DNA of 64,000 nucleotides, from the NCBI GenBank assembly GCA_009767595.1, contig VSDK01012998.1, positions 261,760-325,759 of the forward strand, given 5' to 3'. Below, piece by piece: positions 45,206 through 58,200 of this stretch (positions within the stretch are counted from its first letter, which is position 1; each line of letters begins with the position of its first letter). The translations under genes and the position numbers were made by a program. This DNA comes from Symbiodinium kawagutii. Its lineage: Eukaryota > Sar > Dinophyceae > Suessiales > Symbiodiniaceae. Below the pieces are notes generated by a model, which saw only the letters and a list, made by a program, of their open reading frames with translations, was not told the DNA's origin and made no database searches.

Positions 45206-45262
45206 CATAGCCTTCCTGGCCTTCCTGGCCTTCCTGGCCTTCCTGGCCTTCCTGGCCTTCCG
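45206..45262. repeat. CCTTCCTGG minisatellite
   Basis: Six 9-bp units in tandem with no other feature. Confidence 0.9.
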
Positions 45263-45975
45263 GACTTGGTCTGCATTAGAACACTATCCATCCAACTGTC
45301 TGCGACCGACTGCTTCGCTGCTCTGAGAACATCTAGGCAGCTAGCTACATTACTAATTATAGCTACACTATGCTACACTATAGCTACATACTGCCACACA
45401 TCGCTACACTGACACTGTAAAAGGAGAGCTATGAACAGCTGCTCAAAGTTTTATAGGTACCCCCCGACCAAAGGGAAACTGTCCTACTTGAGATCACTAA
45501 CTTTGCTTTCAATGAGTCAAGTCGCTGAGTTCATGCAGCCATCATCGAGCATTGGTCAGTAGCCAAGATTGTGAGATCTATGTGGGCCGTCCCGTTGCGG
45601 GACAAGTGCACAAATCAGGTATCATTGGAGCGCAGCCAGCAGGCCTCTGTTCGATTCAATCGACGCACGGCCGGTAGCAGCTTGATGTCCCAGCCTACGG
45701 CACGGAGCAACTGCAGCCTACAGCTCTTTTTCCAACATCACATCCCAAGCGCATAAAGAACGTGCATTCTGCATGTCCTGCAAAGGCAATGTCACAACAA
45801 ATCCACGTTTCAAATGACTTCGAAAATGTTGGGTTGGGCCGACAAAATCCAGCGTCAATTTGTTTGAAGCTTGCAATTTCAAGCATAATTCAAATAATTC
45901 GGCACATAAATGTACATGGCACGTCAACAAACAGTTGTTTCATGTTGTTTCGATGCCGCCTTCAATTTCCGCTTC

Positions 45976-46100
45976 ATTTTCTGTGACCAAAGCTCGCAAG
46001 GCTGCGTGCAAAGCACTGAGGCAGCTGGGAGCCTTGTCACTGAGGGAAATCTTGCCACAAATGTTAGAAGCAAAAGTGACAAGCCCAGCAATCACGTCTT
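45976..46100 (+). CDS. Possible HEAT-repeat exon fragment
   Basis: The plus strand reads VTKARKAACKALRQLGALSL then REILPQMLEAKV. This matches the spacing of the HEAT repeats in the protein at 12889-14931 (RNRAAACRALGQLSPDDLAAYS). It is one repeat long with no clear splice borders, and opposite in strand to other host genes, so it may be a decayed fragment or coincidence. Confidence 0.3.
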
Positions 46101-46179
46101 TTCGCTTGAGTCAGTCGCCCCATTGCGACCTTCTGCTCCATAGGCACCTTGGATTGCATCTGGTGGAATGAAATGAGAT

Positions 46180-47385
46180 GAAGTAAGTCAGATTAAGTCA
46201 GGATTCCTGCAGGTCCTTCAAAAGTCAAGACTCGCCCAGTTGAACACGAGGCGTGGACAGTCTATACACAGTTTTTCCAGTTCAGGAAGTAGTTGAACAT
46301 CCTTTGGCCATTCTTGACGGCAAGTTCACACGTCGTCGGATTCAAAGCATGTGCCACATCAGTGCCAGAAGTCACATGCTTGACGCAATTTGCCTCGCCT
46401 CTGCTGTGACATCTCTTCCTGTTTTTCCTGTGAAACATGTTTCCAGAATGTCAAGGAGCTTCTTCGGCTTTGCAACAGAAATGACATGTACTGGTGAATG
46501 GGTGAGACTCTTAGTGAGATGGTGTCACCCCAGGTCACATCCCCGAAGATGGTTGATGAATGTTGATGATGGTTGATGGTCGACACGAACTTCGCAACTT
46601 CTTGCAGCTTCCATACATTCTGTCTACCTATTCTTATGTGCCTATGGGTCAAAACCCATCAGTACTTAACCATTGTTTTCCCCATGCTAGTAACTATGGT
46701 TCGTCATTAAATGTCATTAATCCCCATTAGTTGGTTGATTAATATTGACCCACAGCCATGATTGCTTTTGATGCCACTGCTGGGTGTAGCTAGCTGCGCG
46801 GAGGCCACTGTTCCCACCCCGTCCTTCACCTTCGTCCGCTTCGACTGCCTCACCGGCCTGGTGCGCAGAGATGGGGATTCTTAGACAACAAACATCAATA
46901 ATAGTTGATATTATACTCAAAATATCAATATTGACAGATATCAAAAATATCAAAAAAAATGACACAACTCAATTGATATCAAAATACAACGTTAACGAAT
47001 ATCAACATCCCAATCGAAAGAATTGCCTGAAAGTTCAGGACATGTTTTCATCACTTCATGCACTCAAATCCAGAAGCCTCCGGATCATCGCCCTCTGCTT
47101 TGCTTGCGACTCGCCAGGTGACGCCTGTCACTTTCGCAACCGATTGGGATTCTCTGAACAGCGACCTCTAAACTCTTTCTCTTGCCTTCCCGGTCACCCT
47201 TGAAGTTCAAACAAGTTTACGGAGTTCTCCGATCACAAAAATTGTGAAGGATAGGTCAACCTGGTTGAAGAGAAATAAAACTAGTCAGGCAAGAGTGAAA
47301 CATAAATTACAAAGCCAATCGAAACGATACAAAACACCTGTAATCTCGCAGCTAGATCAGCTACTGTACAGTAGGATCTAGATGG
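46180..47385. other. Intergenic stretch
   Basis: Frames at 46253-46576 are open on both strands with no motif. Nothing else is supported. Confidence 0.4.
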
Positions 47386-48038
47386 CTAGACATAGACCCA
47401 TTCAATCAGAACAGTCAACACTCCGGAATGAAAAGTGTGAGTTCCGTCAGCTTGAGGCCTTCCTTCTCCGTCCGGAGAGGCACAACATCTCGAGTAGGAT
47501 ATCGGTTGTGGTACTCGCCACTGCCACGTTCCTGTGTCACGTATTCCATGCATGTTAAAGGAACAACAAAGAAACACCTGAGCTGTGAAATGTACCACAT
47601 ATGACCACATGAAACAAACGACTGGCAGCTGATTACGTGCCTCGCTTCCAGCAGCCTGGCATAGAAAGGTCACGTTAGAAAAGCAGTGTCGTGACAGCAC
47701 AACGCTCACCTCAGAGTTGTAGTCCTCTGGCTCTACGTTTGACCTCAGCGGAATCCCAAAGAGGTCGGAAAGGAGTGCGCCAATAGGAGAGATCTCACAG
47801 AGAGTCAAACAAATGCAAAAATCAACTGCCAAAACGGCACAACTTGGATCCCAGATTGAAGGAAAACTCGACTCTTAGACAACCACAAGTGTGTTAGACT
47901 CTTAGACAAAATCGGTTCGAAACGTGGATCTTGTTGAGCCCACTGCGGCCATCGAAACTGTACATGATAGACGTCGTCCGCAGAGTCAGAGCCACGCCCT
48001 GTGAATTCAAGGGCTATCCCCTGTCTTTCGCACAAGAT
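47386..48038 (-). CDS. Probable multi-exon gene, unknown product
   Basis: Three minus-strand segments have good borders. The first begins after CCTAG at 48038 and reads ILCERQGIALEFTGRGSDSA and DDVYHVQFRWPQWAQQDPRF. The second, 47793-47710, follows an acceptor GTGAG and ends at a GAG/GTGAGC donor; it encodes 28 residues including IGALLSDLFGIPLRSNVEPE. The third begins after CAGCTCAG at 47577 and either continues in phase to about 47386 or, in another phase, reads YVTQERGSGEYHNRYPTRDV and ends KLTELTLFIPEC with a stop at about 47415. Short exons with GT donors suggest a spliced gene, unlike the intronless genes nearby. No family is recognised. Confidence 0.45.
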
Positions 48039-48299
48039 CTAGGATGGTCCATGAATGCTGGATCCCCCAACTGGTAATTTCCAATTCTTTCCGAAGCCGA
48101 AATAAGGATTTTTGCATGGGGGTCGGGTTACCATCAATGGACACACCCAACCATGTACAATTCCAAAGCTGTCAAACCGTGACCGTGCCTGAGCCCTTCC
48201 GCCTTCGGCTATTGGCATCCTGAAGTTGCCAAGTGTCGGAATGTGAAATCTGCAGCAAAACCCTGGGAAGCTGGAAGTTGAGAATCCATGTCGTTGCAT

Positions 48300-50060
48300 G
48301 AAGAATTTCTAACCATGGAAGGTGCGAAGTGTCACCACACTATGCGCACAGTGAATGCGCACACCTCCTCAACATAACCCATAGCCAGCTTTGTCCGTCC
48401 CTGCAAGGCAGCCACTCGAGTACTACAACTCACTAAGCATGTCTCACCTCTCAAGCTGGATGATCAACGTCAGATTCCGTGAGCCTTTTCATCTTTGAAA
48501 CTTTGTTTATGGACCTTTTCGTAGTGCTCGATTAAGGCCTCACAGATGAACCAAATCAAATGCATACAGCGCTCAATCCGCAAGCTCAGCTTCTGGCCCT
48601 TTCTTCTGCAAAAGCTGTTTGACGGTAGCCACCAACTTCGCAGTCCTTCAATGTCAATTCTGACGGAAGCAAGGCACCGCTTCAATTATTGAAACGAAGA
48701 TCTGTCTGCACCACACCAGACTCTCAAGTATAAGCCTCAACATCTTTAGGTGACAGTCCATCTGTGCAGTCCTTGTGGGCACAGACATAGTGCCTCTCTT
48801 GGTAATGACGAGATAAGCCTGGGAAGTTGCGCCGCTATGCTTGACAAACAACTTCAGAACATTGATATCAACTGGTGGATGGTCATCAAATGATTGCTAT
48901 CAAGTGAATTCTATGCAATGCAATGATTGCTATAACACTGTTATCAACTTCAATTTGATATCTGGACATCAGTGTGATCAGCATGACTGGTAAATCTCTA
49001 GCTTTGATTTGCATTGCAGTCAAGTCATGGACGCCCCGATCCTCAAGACCCCAGCACTTCAAATTCAAGAAAAACTCGTTCTTCTGTCCCAAAGAGTCGC
49101 ACAACTGGCACACAACGTGCCTGGCTCAGGTTAAGGGACTCATACACATAAATGATCATACATGCATATACAGTCCATGCAAATACATTGATGACATTTG
49201 ATGACCATCTCCTACAATCGGATACCATTAGAATATGAGATATGACTCAAGTGACATAGTAATGATTCCATATCCGTGATCCCATGATATTCACGATCGA
49301 GTCATCATAGCTCAAGAAGCATGTGGAAGAGATGAGGGATGATGAGGGCACTGCGCACGGTTCAAGATGTTCAAGACAGCAAATTTCAATGCAAAACAAC
49401 AAGAACAGGGGACCTCCTGTACATATGTGCGAGCAAAGCCTCTTCGTTGAAGAACCTCGCGCGAGTCCCCAGGATTCGTCACACCGAAAACAGGAGACGA
49501 CCGTGGCCGGGCCCCGGGCCTTTGTTTACAGAACTGACACCGCGGGTGTGCCGGCACCTTACAGGCGCCACTGGTCAGGCTGAACCTTTAGGCGGTGTCA
49601 AAAACACTGTGGGTGACAAAGGTGTCCTCTTCGAATGACTTGTCAATAACTGTAGTTGAATAACTGTAGTTGTATAGTTGTGGTGTTGTTCCCATAGTTT
49701 CCAAGAATGGTTAGTTGGTTCGTGGCTGTTCATGGGCACAGCTCTGAGTAGGTAGATTCACGAGCCATTGCAGGCAAACTAAATAAGCTGGGTTGTTGAT
49801 TGTTAGCTCACCGTCAACTAATCAATACATACCATGATAACGATAACATTCATAATACATTCAATGTCAATTCCACCCATGATTTTCAACACTGCAAGTT
49901 CCACAACTCCAATGCCCACTGATTGATCAAGACACTGTTGGCATGGCCTTCTGCTCCATCCTCAGCAGAAAACGATTGACATTTTGATAATGCTCTGTCA
50001 AACATCAGATTCTAAGGATCTCTAAAGAGGCTTGAGAACATCCGATTTTTTTTGCTGCTT
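48300..50060. other. Intergenic stretch with weak frames
   Basis: Minus-strand frames at 48470-48685 and 48654-48851 (LKMLRLILESLVWCRQIFVS) are mildly protein-like but unrecognised. A GC-richer stretch at 49320-49640 is open on both strands. No gene is supported. Confidence 0.4.
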
Positions 50061-50837
50061 CTAAAGCTCAGCAAAGTCAGCATCACTGGTCCGCAATGGA
50101 TTGTGTGGAGATTCCTCGTAGAGTTGACTTCGAAACCAAGCTTGAAGAATCCATTTCTCTCCGTTTGTCACAGGACAAGAGCAGTGGAGAGCGTTCGGGT
50201 TGAGGGTGGAGTCCATGTCGTGCGAGAAAAAGAGGATGGCGCGACCCTGCTTTGGATGTAGAAGTTTCATCGGATTGTGAGAGGTTGAATTTGTTGAACC
50301 AGAACAGCATTCTGTCAGAACTCGGCAATCTTGACCCATTGGGAAGAGAGTCTCTCCACCTTCTGCATCTGACAGGTACACAATGACCGTAGCAGAACGG
50401 ATGACACCTTGCCTGAGCTCGGAGTCAAAATGACAATCGTACTTCTCCCCTATCCGGTATCTTCCAATCTGGATTCGCTCTCCATGTCCTAAAGGAATCC
50501 GTGCCAGCTTGTATAATCGGCGAACGAGGGGTCGAATGAGAGCATGTTCCAAGCTGTCCTTTGCGGACACATACATCTGCATGTTCGTTCGAACAGGATC
50601 AGGAACCACGTTGCCCGTGCTCCTATCTATCGTCAAGGACGGCTCCAAGCCAGGTTCACCATGCTCTCTCAAAATCTTGCACTCAGCAGACGTAAGGAAA
50701 TTGTCAATCTGATAAATTCGCGGGGAACTAGAAATTTCTTGCAGGTGTTGCTCGTCTTGCCAAGCGAAAACTGCATCTTCCAGGGTTGTTACATGTTGTA
50801 TCCAGCAGAGAAGGGCTGCCACAGCAAGGATCATCAT
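50061..50837 (-). CDS. Prolyl 4-hydroxylase family 2OG-Fe(II) oxygenase
   Basis: An intact 258-residue frame without introns. Residues 1-19 look like a signal peptide or anchor (MMILAVAALLCWIQHVTTL). IYQIDNFLTSAECKILREHG is the usual N-terminal part of the P4H catalytic domain. The iron ligands are visible as HFD (His136, Asp138) and His218 in ALHCSCPV, and Lys228 in GEKWILQAWFR would bind the 2-oxoglutarate carboxylate. GGETLFP at 160-166 is the family strand. Such enzymes hydroxylate proline in secreted proteins in the ER, using 2-oxoglutarate and O2. The length matches single-domain P4Hs of plants and algae. The first ATG directly follows GCTGCGCAGCC, which could be a trans-splice acceptor. 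An insert of about 20 residues between the Fe-binding halves (CCSGSTNSTSHNP) is family-typical. No binding or ShK domain is seen. Confidence 0.9.
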   Translation of the reverse strand: MMILAVAALLCWIQHVTTLEDAVFAWQDEQHLQEISSSPRIYQIDNFLTSAECKILREHGEPGLEPSLTIDRSTGNVVPDPVRTNMQMYVSAKDSLEHALIRPLVRRLYKLARIPLGHGERIQIGRYRIGEKYDCHFDSELRQGVIRSATVIVYLSDAEGGETLFPMGQDCRVLTECCSGSTNSTSHNPMKLLHPKQGRAILFFSHDMDSTLNPNALHCSCPVTNGEKWILQAWFRSQLYEESPHNPLRTSDADFAEL

Positions 50838-50884
50838 GGCTGCGCAGCAACTATGAGAAGTATTGAGAAGTCACAACACTAGTG

Positions 50885-52590
50885 CGACTGTTACATCACT
50901 GCACATGTTGCCACTTTAACTCCGATTGAAACTGTCACACATTGTCGTGTACATATAATATGTATACTTAGTATAGATATACACATAAGCTTGTACAGAA
51001 CAGGAAAGGCCATTACGAGTGGCACAAAATCGCAACAGTAGCATCTCAATGCAAATCATAATTGGACATAGTGGAAAACGTAAAATATAGTAAAATCATG
51101 TAAAATCGAAACTACTGGTTCTAGTCTAGATGATTCTAGTGCGATCCAATGTGCGATAATGCGTGAGCCGAAGGTTTGCTGGGAATCAGTGCTGGGAATC
51201 AGTCTGAAAAATTGACCTCCCACATGTGTGGGTTGTGTACACGCAAGTTCCTGTTCACGCCCCTCTCCAGCCATCTTCACCAAGACCTTCAGGTATCTTC
51301 AACCTTTTCTGTGTCATTCCAATCTCTATAATGTATCCCCAGCCATGATCAGTATCTCAATCTCCAGCCATCTCCCACCATGCCATCTCTATGCCCCGGA
51401 TCCGTGTCAAGTCTCCACACACGATCCGGAGGATTAGGCGTTTTTCAAGCTCCACAATCCGTCAGTGCAAGGCGTCTATCACAATCTTCAGAGCTTTCTC
51501 TTCTCTGTCTATGACCATACTATGAATCACCATGAGTTTCATCTACTACAAATATAGTTCCGTAGATCTCTCATCACCACATTTTGGTCAAGAGAGAAAA
51601 AGATTGGACCCATTGTGAATGGGGAGTAGCACCCTGATCCTACCCCCATGGGCGCCCATGGAGTCCCATTGCTACTGGTGTTTCTGTTGCGCCCTCATCC
51701 TTTTCCACCTCAAATCTGCTCCTTGGAATTGATTTCTTGCGTTTGAATCTGCCAATCAAGGCAGCTCATTCAACCCTGTCCCTTTACCCATGTCTCATCC
51801 AGGGACTCAGGGCCCTTCATAATCCTTCATAGAGCATTCGAAAAGATTTCATTTGACATGACCCTCATGCGAAAAGCCCTGTGGAAATCTTTGGAAAGCA
51901 TAGACGCATCAGCTAGGGGCAGGCCACCCAAGTCGCTTGCTGCTGAGCGGCAGATTGGCGGAATCGCCCTCGCGGTTGTGCCGATCGATGTCCGTTGAAG
52001 CATAGACCTCGTCACCGGCAGATCTGGGGCAGCTGCAACCAGCCCCCTTTCTTTTATCAACGGCCAGTCATTCAGGTCATGTCATTTTCTTATAGGGCTG
52101 TGGGGAAACTGACCACTTCAGTCTTTGGAGGACTTCCAAAAAAGTCAACAGGAGTCTCTGGCAAGCCTTTCGACTGCTTGAAACTACAGTGAGTTGAGGC
52201 CATGGATCACCTTCAAATGTGGGTATGGTATGGGATGCTTATAGATGGTGCTCACATGTATGTTCGTAAATTGAGCTTCTCCAAAATCTTCATTGAAGGC
52301 AATTTAAGGCCCAAAGAGCTCATAGACTTGGCAAATCTCAGTTTTGGCAATGGACAATCCGTGACGGAAACCAGAAGCTTAAAGCATCCGTGGCTTCGGA
52401 AACGCTGTGATCTGCTGAGTTCTTGCATTGCTAAGATCTCTTAACCCCCTGAGAAAGCTGAGGTTCGCGGAAGCCTCCCAGGCAGCTTCTGAGGTTTTGG
52501 CCCGCTGTTCACAAATGAACGCCGGCCTGGAGGCGCCACTCAGAACATCTCAGCTTTCGTCAGCAAAACCAGCTAGCCACTTCGGCCTGT
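50885..52590. other. Intergenic stretch with weak frames
   Basis: Frames at 51827-52060 (minus) and 52202-52444 (plus, ending SLKHPWLRKRCDLLSSC) are protein-like but unrecognised and lack good splice borders. Confidence 0.35.
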
Positions 52591-52591
52591 C

Positions 52592-52734
52592 ATGAAGGCA
52601 AACGCTGCAAAGCTGTCGCCAATGCGAGTACCAAAGATGGTCCTGCGGGAAGCTGCAGCAATTGAAAGGCCAGGCACAAGCACTGTTCAAGAAGAGTTTT
52701 TGGATTTACGAAGTAATTTCTCAGCACAGCACAG
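52592..52734 (+). CDS. Candidate first exon, unknown product
   Basis: An ATG opens 48 codons (MKANAAKLSPMRVPKMVLRE and so on to LDLRSNFSAQH) that end exactly at a consensus donor, CACAG/GTAAGG. The next exon is not certain; a serine-rich frame at 52895-53140 is one possibility. It lies on the strand opposite to the firm genes, which lowers confidence. Confidence 0.35.
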
Positions 52735-53189
52735 GTAAGGTTTGAACTTTTTGAGTTATAACTCCGAATATCTTAAGATAACTTAACTAGTATCAAGTAA
52801 CAATTAAGAATGATATCATATCTTAAGTGACCTAAAAGTTGCATCCTTTGAGCATCTCTAAGGTGCCTCCAACTGCCTGAGAGTCCGGAAGGCCGTGTCT
52901 TTCTGGGCGCAGCCTGAGGCTATGCGCAAGCTCTTCAACTCCAGCAGCTCCAGCAGCACCAGGTGTCGGGCGCTCGATCTGACATCGGTATCCCAAAAGC
53001 GCCAAAACAGCTCTGCCTCGCAGAAAGTCCCAAGGGAGTCCCTTCCCTTCCCAAGATTCACAAATTCACTTTGTTATGGAAATATGCAGAACACCAGGGA
53101 AGAAGTGCACTGTATGGAACACATGCTCTTGATTCATTAATCATATATAGTGCTGCCTCAACCCAGGAAATACATGCCAGGGGCTGAAG

Positions 53190-55180
53190 AAATAAGTATC
53201 GAAAGTGATTCCTCAAAATCTCATACAAGAGATATGTAGTACCAATGCAGCATGTTTACAGCGAGTGGCATAAGGCCATGCATAAGGAGTCAAAAGAAAC
53301 AGCTTCCAAGCGGTAGCGAAACAAGAAAAGTGAATTGAAGCAAGAGCTCAGAAACCGAGAAACCAACCACCAGCTCGAATCAACAGTGACAAGCAACTCA
53401 AGGGGTAATCTGCGAAGTGCGGGACGTCTGGATAGGTTTTGATTTGATAAGTCTCAATATCATACTTGCCCAAAGAATCCCAAAGATGTCTCACAACACT
53501 ACTTTCTCTTGACATTTTCCTCTCAGTGAAGTTCTCTCACCTCTCTGCTCTGAGATGAAAACGGATGATGTCGTCTGCGAAGTAGATCCAGGGGTGTTCA
53601 TGGTTCAGCCCAAGAAGATCCTGCAATGACGGTGTCTAGCTGCTTGGTATCCCAATGCAACTAGCCATTTGGGGATGCGCAAGCGCGGTTGCCATCATTT
53701 GGACCTAGGTCGGTACAACGTCTTCCTGGTGAATCACAAATGAGCAACCTAGTCTTTGTTGGGGTGTTCACCTGCCACTTTTCGCCCTGGTTGGTATTAA
53801 CCCAACGCCCAAATGCACCCGGTACCATTCGGTATATCCACTGATGGTTCTTGGATGTTCTTGGGGTGTCAACTGCTACTTCCACACGATCGATTCAACT
53901 GTCCATCGGTTCCACAGAGGCCGTTCGGTCATTCGTCAGAAGGACCTGGACAAATGGTTGCCACCGACAGCTACACTACCCAGTTGGTACAGGCAGCTTT
54001 CCAAGCCGACAAAACGCAAATGTAAATGATTCTTCACGGCCTCTCCAAGCTCTTCATTGCACAAAGGACACCTTGTGTCCTGAAAACGTGCAGTGAAATC
54101 CATAGGTGCTACTGCATGTTTCTGCAAAAAACAAGCAGTGCAGAGGTAGTGAATTGAAGTCTGTAGCATTGGTCCGAATCTTCTAGAGATGTACCATGAT
54201 TAGAATCTGTTGAATTTCCTTAATCCATGTTGACTCCCCAGCATTGGCACTACGGCATTCTGAGGCTGGGGATTTCTATTGCCTGTCAAATGGAGCATTC
54301 AGTAAATGGTGACAGCATACAAAAAAGCTGGGATAGGCTGGAGATTTTTAAACTGTATCCAGTGCTGAAAGGACTTGCGAGTGGAATATACTATGCATTC
54401 CTCAAACCTCATCAGTTTGGGAATCAGCTGTATCGCTTGCAAACCGGGCACAAAGACTGGACAACCGGAAATTATGACACAATACGATGCTGGTACCTGC
54501 AATGACAGAGATGATGAGGAGTGATTGTTACAACGATTACAACGATTACGAGGAGGAAGAGGAGGAGGAGGAAAACAGAGGGCGACGACAAAAGGATGCG
54601 GCCTTGGGTAATACTGGTGGCCATGTCAAGGAGACAGGGCATGTCAAACTTCGTTCTCGAATGGTCGTTGTGATTTTGCATGATGGTGCCTGACCACATT
54701 GGAAGAAAAATGTTTGAAAGGTGCACAAAAGTCAAGGTCCTGATTCAAGAATCGAAGTCGAAGAGTGCAAACCCAACAAACCTCAGCATGCCTGGTTCGG
54801 TCGCACCATGGGCAAGTGCATCATCAGAATATCAGTACAGCACCGCAGCACTGAATTGGACAAACAGGTCAAATCAAAACACGCTTCTCAAAATTATCCT
54901 AGCACATCAAACATAAGAAACTCGTCCCAAACGGCCAACTTCAGAAGGTCAAGTGATGACTCGGAAGGCCTACATCGGCCGATGCTGACATAGGAGGGCT
55001 GCTCCTGTCAACGAGAAACGTTGGAAGTCCCTGAGGTCATGCCACTAGCTTGACCTAATATTACGGCAAGACTCCATGGTTTGCCCGGATACACAAGACC
55101 TGCCCAGAAGTTAGTCTTGTCAACTGCGCAAAACCCTGCGCAGGCCCGTTGTTTTGAAACTCTGAGAATCAAGAATTCTC
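53190..55180. other. Intergenic stretch
   Basis: Only short frames without motifs. A GAG/GAA-rich tract at 54540-54580 yields a Glu-rich frame that is likely a repeat artefact. Confidence 0.45.
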
Positions 55181-55182
55181 AA

Positions 55183-55287
55183 GCCCTAAACCCTAAAACC
55201 CAAAAACCCTAAACCCTAAACCCTAAAACCCTAAAACCCTAAACCCTAAAACCTAAACCCTAAAACCCTAAAACCCTAAACCCTAAA
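55183..55287. repeat. Interstitial telomere-type repeat (CCCTAAA)n
   Basis: About fourteen units of CCCTAAA and CCCTAAAA with one or two decayed ones, embedded in ordinary sequence on both sides. TTTAGGG is the telomere repeat of plants and of dinoflagellates studied so far. The orientation reads C-rich on the plus strand. It marks an old chromosome end, a repaired break, or a contig join. Confidence 0.95.
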
Positions 55288-55289
55288 TC

Positions 55290-58200
55290 ACTGCATATAG
55301 CCAGTGTTTCTCACTTATTCTTCGAGCAATGTTCAATTGATAGGAACAGCCGTGGTGTGCCCTCCGGGCAAACCACGGCGTCTGCGCGTAATATTAGCAA
55401 ATGCATAGTCAGGATTAATAACCCCCGCATGTACCTATTGTATAAACATTTAAAAACCATTAATGGTCGACCTTGTGGGGGGGTTAATCCGGTGTTTGCA
55501 TGAGTGTCAAAACTAAGTTTGACCAATTGATGAGTCGAAGTAGAGTGGATGGAACAGTGCACCGCCTGATGAGACGACCCTGATATGTGGGTCCTCCCAG
55601 CAAAGAATGCAATGCTCGGCAGCACCTGGCAGGTCTCACGCTGTCGGCTCTGTGCCTATAATGGACATAGTCTGGAGTTTTCTTCGTGCAAGAGTTTCAA
55701 ACATGACGATCCAGAGGTGGTGTTCCCATGAAAATATGGGTTTTCCCTTAGAAACTACATTAAAGGAATTTAGGGATGACCAAGGGTGCACGGAGCATGG
55801 CCCAGCAAAAACTGAAGCGTGCCAGGGGCTTGCCCTTGAGGTGACTGGCTTCTTTCAGCCGGACCTCAGCGAAAGCAGTAAAACAAAACTGCTTCGTGGT
55901 TACAAGCCATTCCAAAAAATATGCGCTGATCAACCAACCATTTCAAATATTGGGCAACATATTCCCAAAGGTTTAAAGCCACCAACTAGAAAATATACAA
56001 ACCCCTGATCACGCGAGCTGATAGCCATTCAGAACTATCCCAATGATAATCACTCCAAGTATAAACCAAGGAGTGTATCGTCCACTTGAGGACTCATAGT
56101 ATGATCCACGGTCAATCAACATCAATCAACCATGGTTTGGACAAAACTGCTTCATTTTTCGGCTGTTTGACATGCCATGGTCGTGTGTTGTCGCGGGGTG
56201 ACGCCTGGGGAGCTTCTCCAAGGATCAGCGGTCGAAGCTTGATGCCTCGAGCCGGATGGACGCCGGGGATGCTTCGGGATCGGAATAGGGCGACTCTCCT
56301 TCTGGTTCTTGGGGGTTCCAGCAATGGAATGCAACGGATTCATTACAAGTGACTACTGCTTGAACACCTGCAGCATCAGCATCAGCTTGGCCGCCGACCA
56401 TCGTTGTGCGATCTCCCTCCTGGGCGACATCCAAAGTGCAGGGATCTTCAGGGCAGTTCCGGTTCACTCTGTGAGCAAGCGATTCCTCCGTGTCCTTTTC
56501 CAGATCCACCATGACCACCTCCACCTCCACCGTGCTTGCCCCCTGACCACGGCAGAACGCAGCCGCTACAAATGCTGAGGAATTCTCTCAGCCGAGTCCT
56601 TGCCTTTTCCTCGACGCCCGGCACCCTGCACCCGTGTTCTCATCAAAATGTATGACAAGGCGATTTCTTTCTTCAATTTCTTTACCTTTTTCATGAATCA
56701 AGATGAATCAAGCATAATAAGGTAATCAAAAGTACCTTTGACATCCTTTGACATGATGTTTGAATCACCCTGACGTCAATGGAACATCAAAAATAGTCGC
56801 CAGTCCTTGGGCTTGTGATTACGCTCGCCATGTTCCTCTCCTGTTGCAATGGTTGCGAGCGCAACCAGCTACCCAAAAATGGACGGAGACCTATTTAACG
56901 CTATTTAGACTCTTAGTTTCTACTACCATTAGCATCCATTAGCCATTTTACAAGTATTTTACGACTTACTGTTTAGATTTCTTTGATGTGTGACTCCTTC
57001 TGCGTCAATCACTCAAATGACAATTGACAAAACCTGAGACTCAGGACTGCAAGTCTGTCACATCCATGCCATGTGACTTTGCAAGTCAGAAAAGCTAGAA
57101 ACCCGATCATGTGCGGATTCCTCGACATTGATGTAGTTTTCTGCATGGATTGAACCATCTTAAACCAATGCCCCATGACCATCCTCCTGGTCATCTGACT
57201 GCTGCGGCCTGCGTGATCGATCACGTGCTCCGCAACTTCGTGGCTTTCACCAGGAGCATCTCCTTGGCCGCTGGACAGCCAAAGATTGACGAGAAAACGT
57301 CTGGAGAAGAGAGAAATATCAATGAAATAAATATCAATTATATAAATAGAATCAAAAAATATGAGTTAATCATATTTAGATATGAATTTAAATCAATGAT
57401 ATGATTTAACTTATATTAATATTAATATAGTTGAATCAATGATATGATCAATCAAATATGATCAATGATGCAATCAATAGAATCATATACATCTTCTCCA
57501 AATAAAACCATAATAGCATGGTACTGTAATTTGGAGGATGTCACGCATAATATGTCATTATGTAAACATGTACAGTACATGTGCAAAATCATATGGTCCA
57601 TGAATATGTGTGTTTCTCAAGATACCCCCAAATCATCCATTATCAATTATTCATGGTGATAAACCAACCATTTTTATCCATTTTTTGGGTTCCCTATTGT
57701 AAGAAACCACCATGTCCTTCAAACCAACCATACCCATCCGTCACTGACCCTAGTGGCGACGCACCATAACGCGGCGTATCACATCGGCACAGGCAGCCCC
57801 GTGTGCCACCCCTGCCTTGCTCTGTAGGACCTGGCGGTGAAAATCGGACAAAGCATCATTGAAGTTGTTGATCAACTATGGTTGAAACTATGGTTGCAAC
57901 TATGGTTAACTATGGCTAAGTATAGTTACCTATGGTGCACTATGGCTGATTATGATCAATTATGATTCACTATAGTTACCTATCGCGTGAAAATATCAAA
58001 AACACCCTTTGTATAGTGGTCAATGAATTCACCACATGACTATTTATAATTGTGGCTAAGTACGACTATTGAGTAGCTATGATTATGACCAATGACTACC
58101 TCATGCTCAACTAGTTATCCAGAATGCTTGATGTTTGTTAATTGATCCTTTTTCATGTTCGACTAAGTAATTAACCAAATAGTTAATTATGGTTGATGAT

